Assembly: GCA_016946835.1 (NCBI GenBank)
Contig: JACVTC010000031.1
Span: 534,001-598,000 of the forward strand
From: Neocallimastix lanati (nom. inval.)
Lineage: Eukaryota; Neocallimastigomycota; Neocallimastigomycetes; Neocallimastigales; Neocallimastigaceae
Direction of reading: 5' to 3'
DNA: 64,000 nt
In this document: positions 1-10,654 of the stretch, piece by piece
Layout of the letters: each line of letters starts with the position of its first letter
How positions within the stretch are numbered: position 1 is the first letter of the stretch
Program-made: the position numbers and the translations under genes
Notes under the pieces: generated by a model
What the model was told of the DNA's origin: nothing
Database searches by the model: none
What the model saw: the letters and a program-made list of their open reading frames with translations, nothing else

Positions 1-917
1 AAACTTATTAACATTGTAAAGAATAATAATTAATTTTTATTAAAATAAAAAATAATTATTAATCTTTATTAAATAAAATAATAATTATTTAATAAAATTT
101 ATTAACTTTATTATAAAAAATTTTTAATATAAAATTATTATTAATAATTTAAAATTAATATTATAAAATTATTATTCTTATCATTGTATTAATTAATAAT
201 ATTAAAATAATTAAACATTAATATTTTTTATATTTGTTAAAATTCATTTGATAATTAAATGTTAAGTTTTAATTTAAATAATTGTTACATTAATATAATT
301 TTAAATAAATCTAATATAAATTATAGAATTATAATTTAGAAATAATTATAAAATTATATTAAAAATCATAATGTAACAAATCAAATGAAAAAAGAATAAT
401 TAATATTTAAAAAATTAATTAAAATAAAACAATGTCATGTATAATTGACATTGTTTAAACAAAACAAATGTTAATTGAAGTTTTCCGATTGGAAAATATC
501 GGTTTTTATTCAATTAACATATGATCAATTTTATTAATAATTGATCATTAAACTTTTTAGGTTTTTCTCCCAAATCTTTTCCTAAAAAGTTATTCATTAA
601 GATTTGGAACTTTACTATAAATAATTCTTGATTTTCTTTATTTTGAAAATCAAGAGTTATTATTATAAGAATATAATTATAATAATAAACAAAATAAATT
701 TTTAATTTTTTAAAAATAACAAAAATCTTAATAAAAATTATTTTTAATAAAAAATATTTTAATAAAAATTTTATTTGAACTAATCTCTTATAATAAACTC
801 CTACCCTATTTTAAGTTTCGTTAAGTATTTTCTTTTTTTTTAATTTCTCGATTAATATTAGTATTAATTGTAGAAAAGGGTTAAATTTAATTAAGTTTAA
901 ATTTAATTCTTTACAAA
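1..917. other. AT-rich intergenic / LTR-like sequence, no gene
   Basis: No coding potential is visible. The stretch carries nested inverted repeats (a 12-bp stem beginning at about 468) and a hairpin around 630-657 (ATTCTTGATTTTC paired with GAAAATCAAG). The same hairpin recurs at 5600-5650 and 38160-38180, where it adjoins the same pseudoknot-like motif. I read it as an old LTR lying in the orientation opposite to its relatives. Confidence 0.5.
551..607 (-). other. pseudoknot-like inverted repeat pair, copy 1
   Basis: Read on the minus strand: CCAAATCTT (607-599), 7 nt, AACTTTTTAGG (591-581), 2 nt, AAGATTTGG (578-570), 8 nt, CCTAAAAAGTT (561-551). The two perfect stems (9 and 11 bp) are interleaved, which is the H-type pseudoknot topology. 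Copies with different stem sequences but the same layout occur at 5667-5722 and 38237-38293. Confidence 0.6.
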
Positions 918-921
918 CACT

Positions 922-1451
922 TGTTGAGGTTCATATTAGAAAAGGAGTGTGAACATTAAATAAATAGATAATTTAACTAAAGACTAAATTACACTAAAAG
1001 AATTTATTATTACACATTATAAATTTTATTTAAAGAACTATTATTAAAAATATTTATTATTTATAAATTATATAATTATTTTATTGTTAAAAATAACTTT
1101 ATTAATATTAATATTTATTATTATAACAATATGGGAAACCTTTCAATTCTTATTCCTATTTCATTATCACTACTATTTCTACTATTTCTTTTCTCAGAAA
1201 GGCCCCCTTCATAAAATAATATGGATAATACATATTTTATGTTATTTAGTTACATTATTAAATCCAATCATTTAATTAATAAATTACATAAATTTAATAT
1301 TTAAAATAATAAAATATAATTAATATATAAAAAAAATTATTATATAGAATATAAGAAAATTATTAATAGTAAAGAATATAATAATATATTTTTATATAAT
1401 AAATTATTAAAAATTTAATTAAAAATATCATTATTATTCTATTCTTTATTA
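922..1451 (-). repeat. solo LTR of the element-F family
   Basis: Starts TGTTGAGG and is near-identical to the two 528-bp LTRs of element F (2296-2823 and 4974-5501). It is flanked by CACT at 918-921 and 1452-1455. The terminal CA of its sisters is TA here. It contains a 63-codon frame without ATG, shared by all three LTR copies simply because they are copies. Confidence 0.85.
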
Positions 1452-1455
1452 CACT

Positions 1456-2291
1456 TGTTATGGTTCGGGTTTTATTAGAATTTTATTTAATTATTTATTT
1501 TTAATATTTTTCTGTCTACATTTTAATTATTGAAAAACTTCACTTATTTATACTTTTTGAAAAAAAATAAATATGTAAAGCCTTTCTACATTTTATTATT
1601 ATATTTAAAAAAAAAATATTTACTATTACTAATTACTTAAAATTTTATATTAATTTAAATTAACTAATTCATAAGTATTTTTATTTTAATAAATTTTATT
1701 TACATAATTTTATATTATTTTTCATATACTAAAACTAAATTATTTAATATATACGAAAAGTAACAAACAAAATTTAAAAAGATTTTACAGAAATGTAAAG
1801 TTATTTTAATCAAGAATGTTAATATAATATTCTTATATTTTATATAAATTAAATTTAAAAACTATAATATATTTAATATTTATTATTAATCAATTAAGAT
1901 TTGATTTTATTTGTGGGGAATAAAAATATAAAATAATCAATTTAAAAATAAAATAAAATACTAAAAAGAATACAAGTTTAATATTGATACAATATAATAA
2001 TAATATAATAATATATTTGAAAATAAAAATAAAATATTAATATTGATAATAAACACTTTAATAAAATAATAAAATTTAAGGTTAAATTATAGATATTGAT
2101 ATTAATAATAAAAATATAAAATTATTGATAATATTTTAGAAACTTTTAATAAAAATATAAAAAAAATATATTTAGAAAATATTTTAGTATAGAAAATATA
2201 GTAAAGTAATATTAAGTAAAGAATAATATAATGGATTCTAAAGTAAGTTGAAATTCTAATTAATAATCCATTATATGTTCGTTCTTTACCA
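1456..2291 (-). repeat. solo LTR X
   Basis: Begins TGTTATGGTTCGGG and ends TTTACCA. It is flanked by CACT on both sides (1452-1455, 2292-2295). On the minus strand near 1535-1565 lies AAAGTATAAATAAG, a TATA-like core shared with other LTRs here (43060, 46330, 56665). Confidence 0.75.
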
Positions 2292-2295
2292 CACT

Positions 2296-2823
2296 TGTTG
2301 AGGTTCATATTAGAAAAGGAGTGTGAACATTAAATAAATAGATAAATTAAATAACTATTAAATTACACTAAAAGAATTTATCATTACACATTATAAATTT
2401 TATTTAAAGAACTATTATTAAAAATATTTATTATTTATAAATTATATAGTTATTTTATTGTTAAAAATAACTTTATTAATATTAATATTTATTATTATAA
2501 CAATATGGGAAACCTTTCAATTATTATTACTATTTCATTATTACTACTATTTTTACTATTTCTTTCCTCAGAAAGGCCCCCTTCATAAAATAATATGGAT
2601 AATACATATTTTATATTATTTAATTACATTATTAAAACCAATCATATAAATTAATTTATTACATAAATTTAATATAAAAAAATAATAAAATATAACTAAT
2701 ATAAAAATTATTAATATAGAATATAAGAAAATTATTAATAGTAAAGAATATAATAATATATTTTTATATAATAAATTATTAAAAATTTAATTAAAAATAT
2801 CATTATTATTCTATTCTTTATCA
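2296..2823 (-). repeat. 3' LTR of element F
   Basis: 528 bp, TGTTGAGG to TTTATCA as read on the plus strand. It is nearly identical to 4974-5501. Confidence 0.85.
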
Positions 2824-2840
2824 TGATGCCCCCGCTAAAA
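2824..2840 (-). promoter_or_regulatory. polypurine tract of element F
   Basis: Minus-strand GCGGGGGCATCA directly abuts the 3' LTR. Elements B1 (22594) and B3 (43374) have the same GGGGCATC motif at the same place. It is the expected plus-strand primer site. Confidence 0.65.
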
Positions 2841-2891
2841 CTTTTGCTATACTATAGCAAAGGCAAATTTTCTTATATTATTAACTAAATA

Positions 2892-2895
<4 letters not shown>

Positions 2896-2939
<44 letters not shown>

Positions 2940-2993
2940 AACTATATAACTAAATAAAAATATAAATTTTTTTTTTTTTTTTTTTTTTTTTTT
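2896..2993. repeat. poly(T) tracts
   Basis: Two long T homopolymers (about 2896-2935 and 2969-2993) separated by an AT-rich spacer. They lie near the 3' end of element F in its own orientation (poly(A) in the sense strand). Confidence 0.9.
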
Positions 2994-3179
2994 ATATATA
3001 TATAATATTATCATTATTTCTTAAATTTAAAAATTTTTGTATATTTTAAAATATATTTTAATATATGTATTAATTGAAATATTTAAATTAAATAATTTAA
3101 TTTATATATTACCATATATTAAAAATTTTTCATAATAATTTTTAAAAGTTCCAAAAATTTCAGGATCAACTTGGATTGT

Positions 3180-4180
3180 ACCAAAAAAAAAATTTTTTTT
3201 TTAATTTTTTTTTTAATTCTACTTGTCTTTTGTTTCTTCCAATTCTTGTATATTCTTGGGTATTTACTTCAGCTATGAGCTTTAAAACTTCTTCTTTTTC
3301 TTCTTTTATTTAAAAATTACTAATCATTTTTATTTCTTCAGGTAATAATTTCTTATTCCATTACTTTAAAAATTATTATATAACATATTTTTAAGGTTAA
3401 TATAAAAAAAAATTATCAACTTCCTTTTTTTTTTTATATACAAAAAGAATTTTTTTTTTTTCTTTATTTCATTATAATCCTTATTACTAATGTTCAATGT
3501 ATTCTTCTAATTTATTATATTCTTCTTTTAAAGTTATTATTTCATTCAATTTTTCAATTTTACTTTCACTCTTTTTTTTTTAATGAATTCTTTAAATAAG
3601 TGATTTTAGTATCATTTTCAAACTTCAATAATTCAATTTGTGAATTTAAATGAGGTTTCCATTTGATATATGACTAATTTATATTTTATTTTTATTTTAT
3701 TTTAAATTACTACTTTTACCAAGTTTCAAAGATTCAATTTCACAATTTAATTTATTAATTTTCTTGGACTGTGAAGAACTGTTCAATTCATTTTCTTTTA
3801 TAATATTTTCTTTCCAATGACTGAATTGCTCTCTTTCTAAATTAAGAATATTTATAGCATCTTCATAGAGATTTTTCATACTAATATATTCTTTTTTTTT
3901 TTATAATTTGAATAATAATATTATCTTCTTCAAAAAAAAAAATATTTTTCTTTAATCCACTTATTTTATTAAAGTAATTTGCTGTTCCAAATTTAATTTT
4001 AATTGTATATCGACTTCACATAAATTTTTATCTTGAATTTCAAGTCTAGTTAAAGCAATTTAAAGACCATTACATAGTAGGATCTCATATTTTTTTTTTT
4101 AGGATTTACTTAATAATTCTTCATTTAAGGTATTTGGTCTTCTCTTATTTTGAATTAATTCTGTGAAGGATTAATGTAAT
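3180..4180 (-). pseudogene. decayed coiled-coil coding remnant inside element F
   Basis: Minus-strand fragments in several frames are rich in Lys, Glu, Asn and Leu. The best one (3697-3879, 60 codons from an ATG) has heptad-like spacing. An upstream fragment near 4100-4180 (LNEELLSKS) and others near 3950-4050 are broken by stops and homopolymer indels. I do not recognise the family. It could be the element's former gag or a captured host coiled-coil gene. No catalytic motif is visible. Confidence 0.35.
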
Positions 4181-4503
4181 TATATAATTTATTAAATTCC
4201 TCAATTGGAATTTTATTATTGATCATAAAAAAATAATTAAATTTATTATGTTCTAATAATTTTCAAATAATGTAATTATTTTAATAATAATTAATATAAT
4301 AAATATTACTATTTCTTTAAAATATATAGTAAATTATTATTATTATTATTATTATTTTTTTTTTTTATAACTTCTTCAAAATTTGTAATATTTTAAGTAT
4401 TAATTTTATATTATAAACTAAATATAAATTATTTTAAATTAAAATTTTAAAATTATTCAATGTTTATTATATTGGAACTACCGCAGTAAACCAATATGTT
4501 GTT

Positions 4504-4731
4504 AACTTTCTTCAAGTTCGAAAATCCTTTTTCGACACTCAAGAAAGTTTTTAAATAATTTTTATTTATTTATTCCTTCAAGTTCGGCACTCTCTGTCCG
4601 ACACTTAAGGATTTAAAAAAAATTATTATACTTACCTTCAGGCTCAGCACTCTCTGGCTGACCACCTAAGGATTTTATTTAAAAATTAAAAATTTATTTG
4701 TTAGGCTCGAAATACTCTTCGACCACCTAAC
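4504..4731 (-). ncRNA. four covarying hairpin modules in the element-F leader
   Basis: Four hairpins at 4504-4549, 4575-4610, 4635-4671 and 4700-4731. Each has an outer stem, a small asymmetric internal loop (TGG or TG opposite GC or AC) and an inner stem. Inner stems differ but stay paired: TCGA/TCGA, TCAGC/GCTGA, TCGG/CCGA. Outer stems differ too: GTTAGG/CCTAAC, CCTTAGG/CCTGAAGG. The same module occurs four times in the B3 leader (55366-55515). The function is unknown; RNA packaging or capsid binding is a guess. Confidence 0.6.
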
Positions 4732-4948
4732 TAAAAAAAAATATAATTATTAAATTGAATTCATTTTAAAATAATTCAATTTTTAACAATTTAATTTTAA
4801 ATTTATATATATATTATTTTTACTTAAGTTATTACTAAAATTTTATAATTAAATTTAAAATTTCTTTGTATTACTATTATGATCATTTATTTTTATATTA
4901 TATTTTATTCTATTATTTTTATTATCTATTCATCAATGTTTTCACACT

Positions 4949-4965
4949 CCCCGATATCTCCACCA
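4949..4965 (-). promoter_or_regulatory. primer-binding site of element F
   Basis: Minus-strand TGGTGGAGATATCGGGG begins 8 nt inside the 5' LTR. It is complementary to a tRNA 3' end with CCA. B3 (TGGTGGGGATATCGGGG) and B2 (TGGTGGAGATATCAGGG) are close variants. Confidence 0.75.
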
Positions 4966-4973
4966 ATTTTTTA

Positions 4974-5501
4974 TGTTGAGGTTCATATTAGAAAAGGAGT
5001 GTGAACATTAAATAAATAGATAAATTAAATAACTATTAAATTACACTAAAAGAATTTATCATTACACATTATAAATTTTATTTAAAGAACTATTATTAAA
5101 AATATTTATTATTTATAAATTATATAATTATTTTATTGTTAAAAATAACTTTATTAATATTAATATTTATTATTATAACAATATGGGAAACCTTTCAATT
5201 ATTATTACTATTTCATTATTACTACTATTTTTACTATTTCTTTCCTCAGAAAGGCCCCCTTCATAAAATAATATGGATAATACATATTTTATATTATTTA
5301 ATTACATTATTAAAATCAATCATATAAATTAATTTATTACATAAATTTAATATAAAAAAATAATAAAATATAACTAATATAAAAATTATTAATATAGAAT
5401 ATAAGAAAATTATTAATAGTAAAGAATATAATAATATATTTTTATATAATAAATTATTAAAAATTTAATTAAAAATATCATTATTATTCTATTCTTTATC
5501 A
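4974..5501 (-). repeat. 5' LTR of element F
   Basis: 528 bp, near-identical to 2296-2823. Right flank TACT. Confidence 0.85.
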
Positions 5502-5505
5502 TACT

Positions 5506-6194
5506 GTAATAACACAAAATTAATACTTAACTTTTATTAAAATAACAATAATTGATAAAAAATATTTCGAGTTTATTAAGAAATTTTATTATATATTATT
5601 TTCTAAATAATAACTCTTGATTTTTATTTTATAGAAAAAATCAAGGTTATTTATAATTTTTTTTGTTCATAATCTTAAAAGTTATTCTTTCAGGAAAAAG
5701 ATTATGAGAAAAAACCTGAAAGATAAAATAAATTAATTATTTATTATTTAATATAATTTAATATTATTTAATATTATTTAATATTATTTAATATTATTTA
5801 ATATTATTTAATATTGGCAATTAACCAATATTTTATGAAATTATTTATTATGATGTTTTAAGTTTATAATTATTAACTAATTTTATATTAATTTAATATT
5901 AATTATATTAATATTAAATGTTTTAATATAATTAATCACGTATTATTGTTAATGATAAATCAAATGATTAATTATTTATATTAAATAGAAATTGGTTATT
6001 AATTAAAGATATTGTTTATATTTCATAATAATTAATTATTAATTAGTTAAAAAATTAATTTTATCAATTAATAATTATTTTTATTTTATTATTTAATAAC
6101 AATTATTAAAATTATAGTATATTAAATAATATTAAGTGTTATTTTATTGAAAAATTATTTAAATCTTAATTAATAATAAAAATAAATATAATAT
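5506..6194. other. LTR-like remnant with pseudoknot motif; no gene
   Basis: No coding sequence. It holds the AATAACTCTTGATTTTT hairpin (about 5606-5650), pseudoknot copy 2 and a 10-bp tandem array (TTTAATATTA, about six units, 5752-5812). Element A is inserted at its right end. Confidence 0.5.
5667..5722 (+). other. pseudoknot-like inverted repeat pair, copy 2
   Basis: TCATAATCTT (5667-5676), 10 nt, CTTTCAGG (5687-5694), 3 nt, AAGATTATGA (5698-5707), 7 nt, CCTGAAAG (5715-5722). Both interleaved stems are perfect (10 and 8 bp). Confidence 0.6.
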
Positions 6195-6199
6195 TTATA

Positions 6200-6850
6200 T
6201 GTTAAGTTGGTACTTAGATTAAAGGGTAAACTTGGTTGGAAGCCTTTAATCTAATAACCTTTTGATATTATTTTATTTTTATAAATTGATTTATTCAAAT
6301 ATAAAATATTATTTTATTATTAAACTTTTAATTAACTATATTTTTATTTAATATGTTTTATTATAAAGTTATCAGATTATTTGTAAATAATAATCTTACA
6401 AAGATTTAAAAAAGAATATTTTTTAGTTCTTTTATATTTTGAAAAACAATATAAAATATTTAATAATATATTTTAATAAATACTAATTTAAAGATAACAA
6501 TATAAAATATAATTTTAATATATAAAGTAATAGAATAATACATATATAATATAAGATAATAAAAATATATAAAATAATATAATTAATAAAAAACAATTTT
6601 TATAAATAATATTCAACTATATTAATTAATATAAAAAGGAATAATGTTAATTAATATGTAATACAATATTAATCAATTAATATATTAGGGGTTCAATAAT
6701 GTATAAAAGGGATAATATTAATTAATATGTAATACAATATTAATTTGGTTATGAACGGTACAAGGATTTAAGGAGTACAAATTATATTTATAATTAAATT
6801 GTTATTTTTGTAGTATTAAATATAAATTAATTTGTATCAAATCCTTGACA
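6200..6850 (-). repeat. 3' LTR of element A copy 1
   Basis: 651 bp; in sense TGTCAAGG to CTTAACA. A 70-bp-spaced duplication of a block containing GTATTACATATTAATTAA and TTATCCC lies in the presumed U3. AGATTAAAGG pairs with CCTTTAATCT near the sense 3' end. Confidence 0.95.
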
Positions 6851-6866
6851 ACGCTCTCTCCAAGAA
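6851..6866 (-). promoter_or_regulatory. polypurine tract of element A copy 1
   Basis: In sense, CTTGGAGAGAGCGT directly precedes the 3' LTR. The purine run GGAGAGAG is the likely plus-strand primer. Confidence 0.7.
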
Positions 6867-6989
6867 TTCGCATTCCAGGCGAATTCAAGAATACTAATAT
6901 TTTTGATATTAGTTTATTCAAAAGAGTACTCAAGAAGTATTTGAAATTCACTTGAACATAAATGTTCAATTGGCCATGTGAATTTCAAA
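6864..6989 (-). other. cluster of hairpins between pol and 3' LTR
   Basis: Mirror of 52257-52382. It includes TTTGAAATTCAC pairing with GTGAATTTCAAA (6940-6989, enclosing an inner 8-bp stem), a CTAATAT/ATATTAG stem and a GAATTCGC/GCGAATTC stem next to the polypurine tract. Confidence 0.75.
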
Positions 6990-7033
6990 TTAGTTGGAGA
7001 AATAAATTGTGTTGAATATATATTTTTAAAGAA

Positions 7034-7037
<4 letters not shown>

Positions 7038-7080
<43 letters not shown>
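7038..7080 (-). repeat. poly(A) tract (sense) abutting the pol stop codon
   Basis: 43 T on the plus strand, i.e. 43 A in sense, starting inside the pol TAA stop. Copy 2 has 48 A at the same point. Confidence 0.95.
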
Positions 7081-7084
<4 letters not shown>

Positions 7085-10000
7085 ACTATATGAGATCGAG
7101 ACTGGTTTCCTATTATTATTAATGTATTTAATAAAAATATTTTGGTTTCTTGGATTATCTTCAACTTCAGAAGAAGATACCCAATTATAGGAGGAACGAT
7201 ATTTATAACGGATTTTATATTCGTAATGTTTCTTCTTATAGTTAGTTCTAAAACCCGCAATTTCAATAATATCCTTAATAGACTCAGGATCTTTATATCG
7301 TTTTCTAAACTTTTCAGGCACTGGTGTGAATGGTTCGAGTTCAGAGACGTGGAAAACATTATGATGCTTAGGAAAGGGTGAATTTTTAAGTTCAATTTCA
7401 TAATTATTATTATGTAAAACATTGGTTACTTTGTATGGACCAAATTTGCATGGAGCTAGTTTTGAGCTTGATTCTATATTTAACGAAGGGGGAGCTTGAA
7501 TCCACACCAAATCGTCAATGTTGTAAGAAGGAGCGGTAATTCTTTTTCTATCAGCAGAACGTTTATATAGCTCTTGGGATCGGAGAAGAACTTCTTTAAC
7601 ATGATTAAAACTTTCATAAACTTTTTGAACCATTTTATGATTAATGTTACAAGTAGGGAGTAGTGTATATTCATCCATGTAAGGATGAAATCCATAGTTG
7701 ATAAAAAAGGGAGTTTCGTTAGTGGAAGGGTGAATTGAGTTGTTATAAGCAAATTCAGCAAGTGGAAGAAAATCAACCCAATCATCATGATAGAAAGATC
7801 TTGAGAAACAGCGAAGGTATTGTTCGATGAAAGAATTGCATCGTTCAACTTGACCTACGGTTTCATGGTGGTCAGTAGTAGCTATTTTCGATTTAATATT
7901 TAATAAGAATAGAAATTCTTGCCAAAGTTCACTCGTAAACTGTGAACCTCTATCCGTAATAATATCATAGGGTAGACCATGGAGCTTATAGATATTATTG
8001 ATAAAAGCTTTGGCTGTTTGTACGGAATTTGGAATATCTTTGAAGGGAATAAGGTGTATCATTTTTGAAAATCTATCAACTACAACCATAATCACCGTAT
8101 TACCTTTGGATGGTGGAAGACCACATAAGAAATCAATTTCGATTGATTTCCAAGGTCTTTCTGGAACGTCAAGCGGTTGAAGTAACCCAAATTTTCGGTG
8201 CCTAGATTTTTTGTTTCTCATACATGTTTCACACGACTTTACAAAATTCTTAACATCATCTTCCATCTTGGGCCACCAAAAGTTTCTTGAGATCAACTCC
8301 AAAGTTCTTTTGACACCAAAATGACCCGCAGCAGGTTTCTCATGATAACGAGTTAAAATATCTAAACGAAGTTGATCTGGTATGTAAATAAGATTGTTGT
8401 ATAATATTAAATCATTTTCTAATTTAAACTTATTCATTTTGCGAAATGGTTTATAAGGGAAACCTTGAGAGACATTATTTTCAGAAAAATATATACGAAG
8501 ATTCTCAGCAACCTTATCATTCTTTAAGTTTATTTTAATATTATTGAGAAGATCGTTAGTTATACTAATTAAACATGGGATTTTACCAATATTCTTACTG
8601 TCTAAGATAAACTCAGGTTTATCCTCTATATCTTCCTTTTGGTAGTCTGGTCTTCTGGATAACGAATCGGGTTTGCCATTCTTTTTACCTTGGCGATAGA
8701 TAAGTTCAAAGTCGTATTCTTGGAAGAATAGATGCCAACGATGTTGACGTTGATTACCTATCTTTCCTCCAAGGGTATATAGAAGATTTCTATGGTCAGT
8801 AAAAACTTTAATCTTGAATTTAGCACCTAACAAAAGGTGACGCCATGATGAGAAAGCTTCTTTAATTGATAAAAGTTCCTTATCGGTAATCGAATAGTTT
8901 ATTTCGGCATTGTTAAGACTACGAGAAAAATAAGCAATAGGATGAAGCTTATTATCATTATCATACTGGGAAAGAACTGCTCCAATAGCAAAGTTACTAG
9001 CATCGCACTCAACAATAAAAGGTTTTGTTAAGTCAGGATGCATGAGGAGAGGGGAAGAAGTTAAACGTTTTTTGAGAATTGAGAAGGAGGTATCACAATC
9101 TTTAGACCAAACAAACTTCCTTCCTTTCTTGGTTAAAGCATGCAAAGGTTTAGCAATAGCAGCAAAATTCCTTACGAATCTTCTATAGTAATTGCAAAGA
9201 CCAAGAAACCTTTGAACCTCTTTTACGTTTTTTGGAATGGGCCATTCTTTGATTGATTTGATCTTCTTTGGATCAGTGGACACACCAGAACCAGAAATGA
9301 TATGTCCAAGGAATTCGACTTCCTCTTTATCGAATTCACATTTCGAAAGTTTAGCATATAAATTATTGTCAATAAGCTTTTTGAGAACCTCACGTACAGT
9401 TTGATGATGATCATCTAATGAATTAGAATAAATTAGAATGTCATCTAGGTAGAGTATTACCGATTTCTCTAAGAATGGACGAAGGACAGAGTTAATAAAA
9501 GATTGGAAGATTGCAGGTGCATTTTTAAGACCAAATGGCATTACTAAATATTCGTAATGTCCATACTTAGTACGGAAAGCTGTTTTATATTCATCGCCTT
9601 CCTTTATACGAATTAAATTATATGCGGAGCGCAAGTCCAATTTAGTAAAGTACTTGGCTCCTTTGACTCGTTCAATAATGTCGTTGATGAGCGGTAAAGG
9701 ATAGGAATTTCTAATAGTAACCGCATTTAAACGTTTGTAGTCAACGCAGAGTCGGAGAGAACCATCACTCTTTTTTTGAAAGAGAACAGGATAGCCGGCT
9801 GGGGAGTGAGATTCTCTAATAAATCCTTTCTTTTCGTTTTCCTTTATGTAATCTTTTAAAACTTCTGATTCTTCCAATGTAAGCGGGTAGATTGGTCCAT
9901 AATGTAAAGTAGCACCTGGTTGAAGATTGATCTCACAGTCCGTTAAACGATGGGGAGGAAGCTTATCTGCTTCCTTTTTACTGAAGACTATTGCAAGGTC

Positions 10001-10648
10001 TTTATACTGTTCAGGAATACGCTCAATATCAGGTTCTTCAGAATCCTCTGATACCTTATTTGAAAGAAAAGAATAGATTAAAAAGTTGTAATTATAGGGT
10101 AATCCGTCATAAAAATTAATTGAATTCGCATTTTGTTTAAAATTCTTTATAATTCTTGATTTAAATTTTGAGATTTTGAAAGTAGAGTAAAGATAATGAT
10201 TATCATAACTAAAATGTATTTTATAGTTTTTCATAAATTGATTTCCAAGGAGTAAATCCACTGGAATATGTTTTGACACAAGGAATTTTTCTTTAAATTT
10301 GATTAAATGAAACGTATTGTTAATTTTGATTTTTAGTTGAAAATTTAAAGACACAAATTCATTAATGGAATCTGTATCACCACTAATACCTTTTATATAT
10401 ATTTTATTATTAAGTTTTTGAGGTACAAGATTTAACCGAGAGATTAAATTGGTAGAAATAAAATTGCAGTAAGAACCACAATCTAACATTGATTTGGTTT
10501 GTAATTTAATGTTTTTGTTCCTTTTGTTTATTGTTGGGATAAATGATTTAAACAAAAAGAAAGAATTAGGAAGAGGAGGGTTTAAAGTTGGATAATTATA
10601 TTGAATAGTTTTAATCGGAGAGGACTTCTTGGGAAGTCCATTATCTAG
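7079..10648 (-). CDS. pol: element A copy 1 Pol: protease-RT-RNase H-integrase-chromodomain
   Basis: Makes and integrates retrotransposon cDNA. The frame is entered by -1 frameshifting from gag; the frame's first ATG-like codon is only TTG, so no separate start is proposed. In order: an aspartic protease with MLDCGSYCNFIS (DCG in place of D-S/T-G), then RT with LYLDDILIYS. RNase H follows with FIVECDASNFAIGAVLSQ and FTDHRNLLY. The integrase has an HHCC finger (YHEKPAAGHFG ... CETCMRN) and the DDE residues in IEIDF, ITDRGSQFTS and TVGQVERCNSF. The C-terminal part (KIRYKYRSSYNWVSSSEVED) looks like a diverged chromodomain, typical of chromoviruses. About 1189 residues, uninterrupted. It differs from copy 2 by very few residues (for example ESSSKL versus ESCSKL). 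Confidence 0.95.
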
Positions 10649-10654
10649 TTTTTT
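10622..10654 (-). promoter_or_regulatory. -1 ribosomal frameshift signal, element A copy 1
   Basis: In gag phase the heptamer A AAA AAC (10654-10648) ends directly at the gag TAG stop. Eight nt later a 7-bp perfect hairpin GGACTTC-CCAA-GAAGTCC (10639-10622) follows. Slipping -1 opens the pol frame, which has no stop from just upstream of the heptamer to 7079. Confidence 0.85.

Larger units (their letters stand above)
2296..5501 (-). mobile_element. element F, non-autonomous LTR retrotransposon
   Basis: Two 528-bp LTRs bracket about 2.15 kb. In the minus direction come the 5' LTR, a PBS starting TGGTGG, a leader with four hairpin modules, decayed coiled-coil coding remnants, a G-rich polypurine tract and the 3' LTR. 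No protease, RT or integrase is recognisable, so it must have depended on relatives. The left flank is CACT and the right is TACT, a 4-bp duplication with one difference. Confidence 0.8.

Noticed and set aside
1084-1275. 63-codon hydrophobic frame repeated at 2458-2649 and 5136-5327
   Set aside because: It lies in three copies of one LTR and begins with TTG. Its conservation is explained by the LTR copies being recent; no independent sign of coding.
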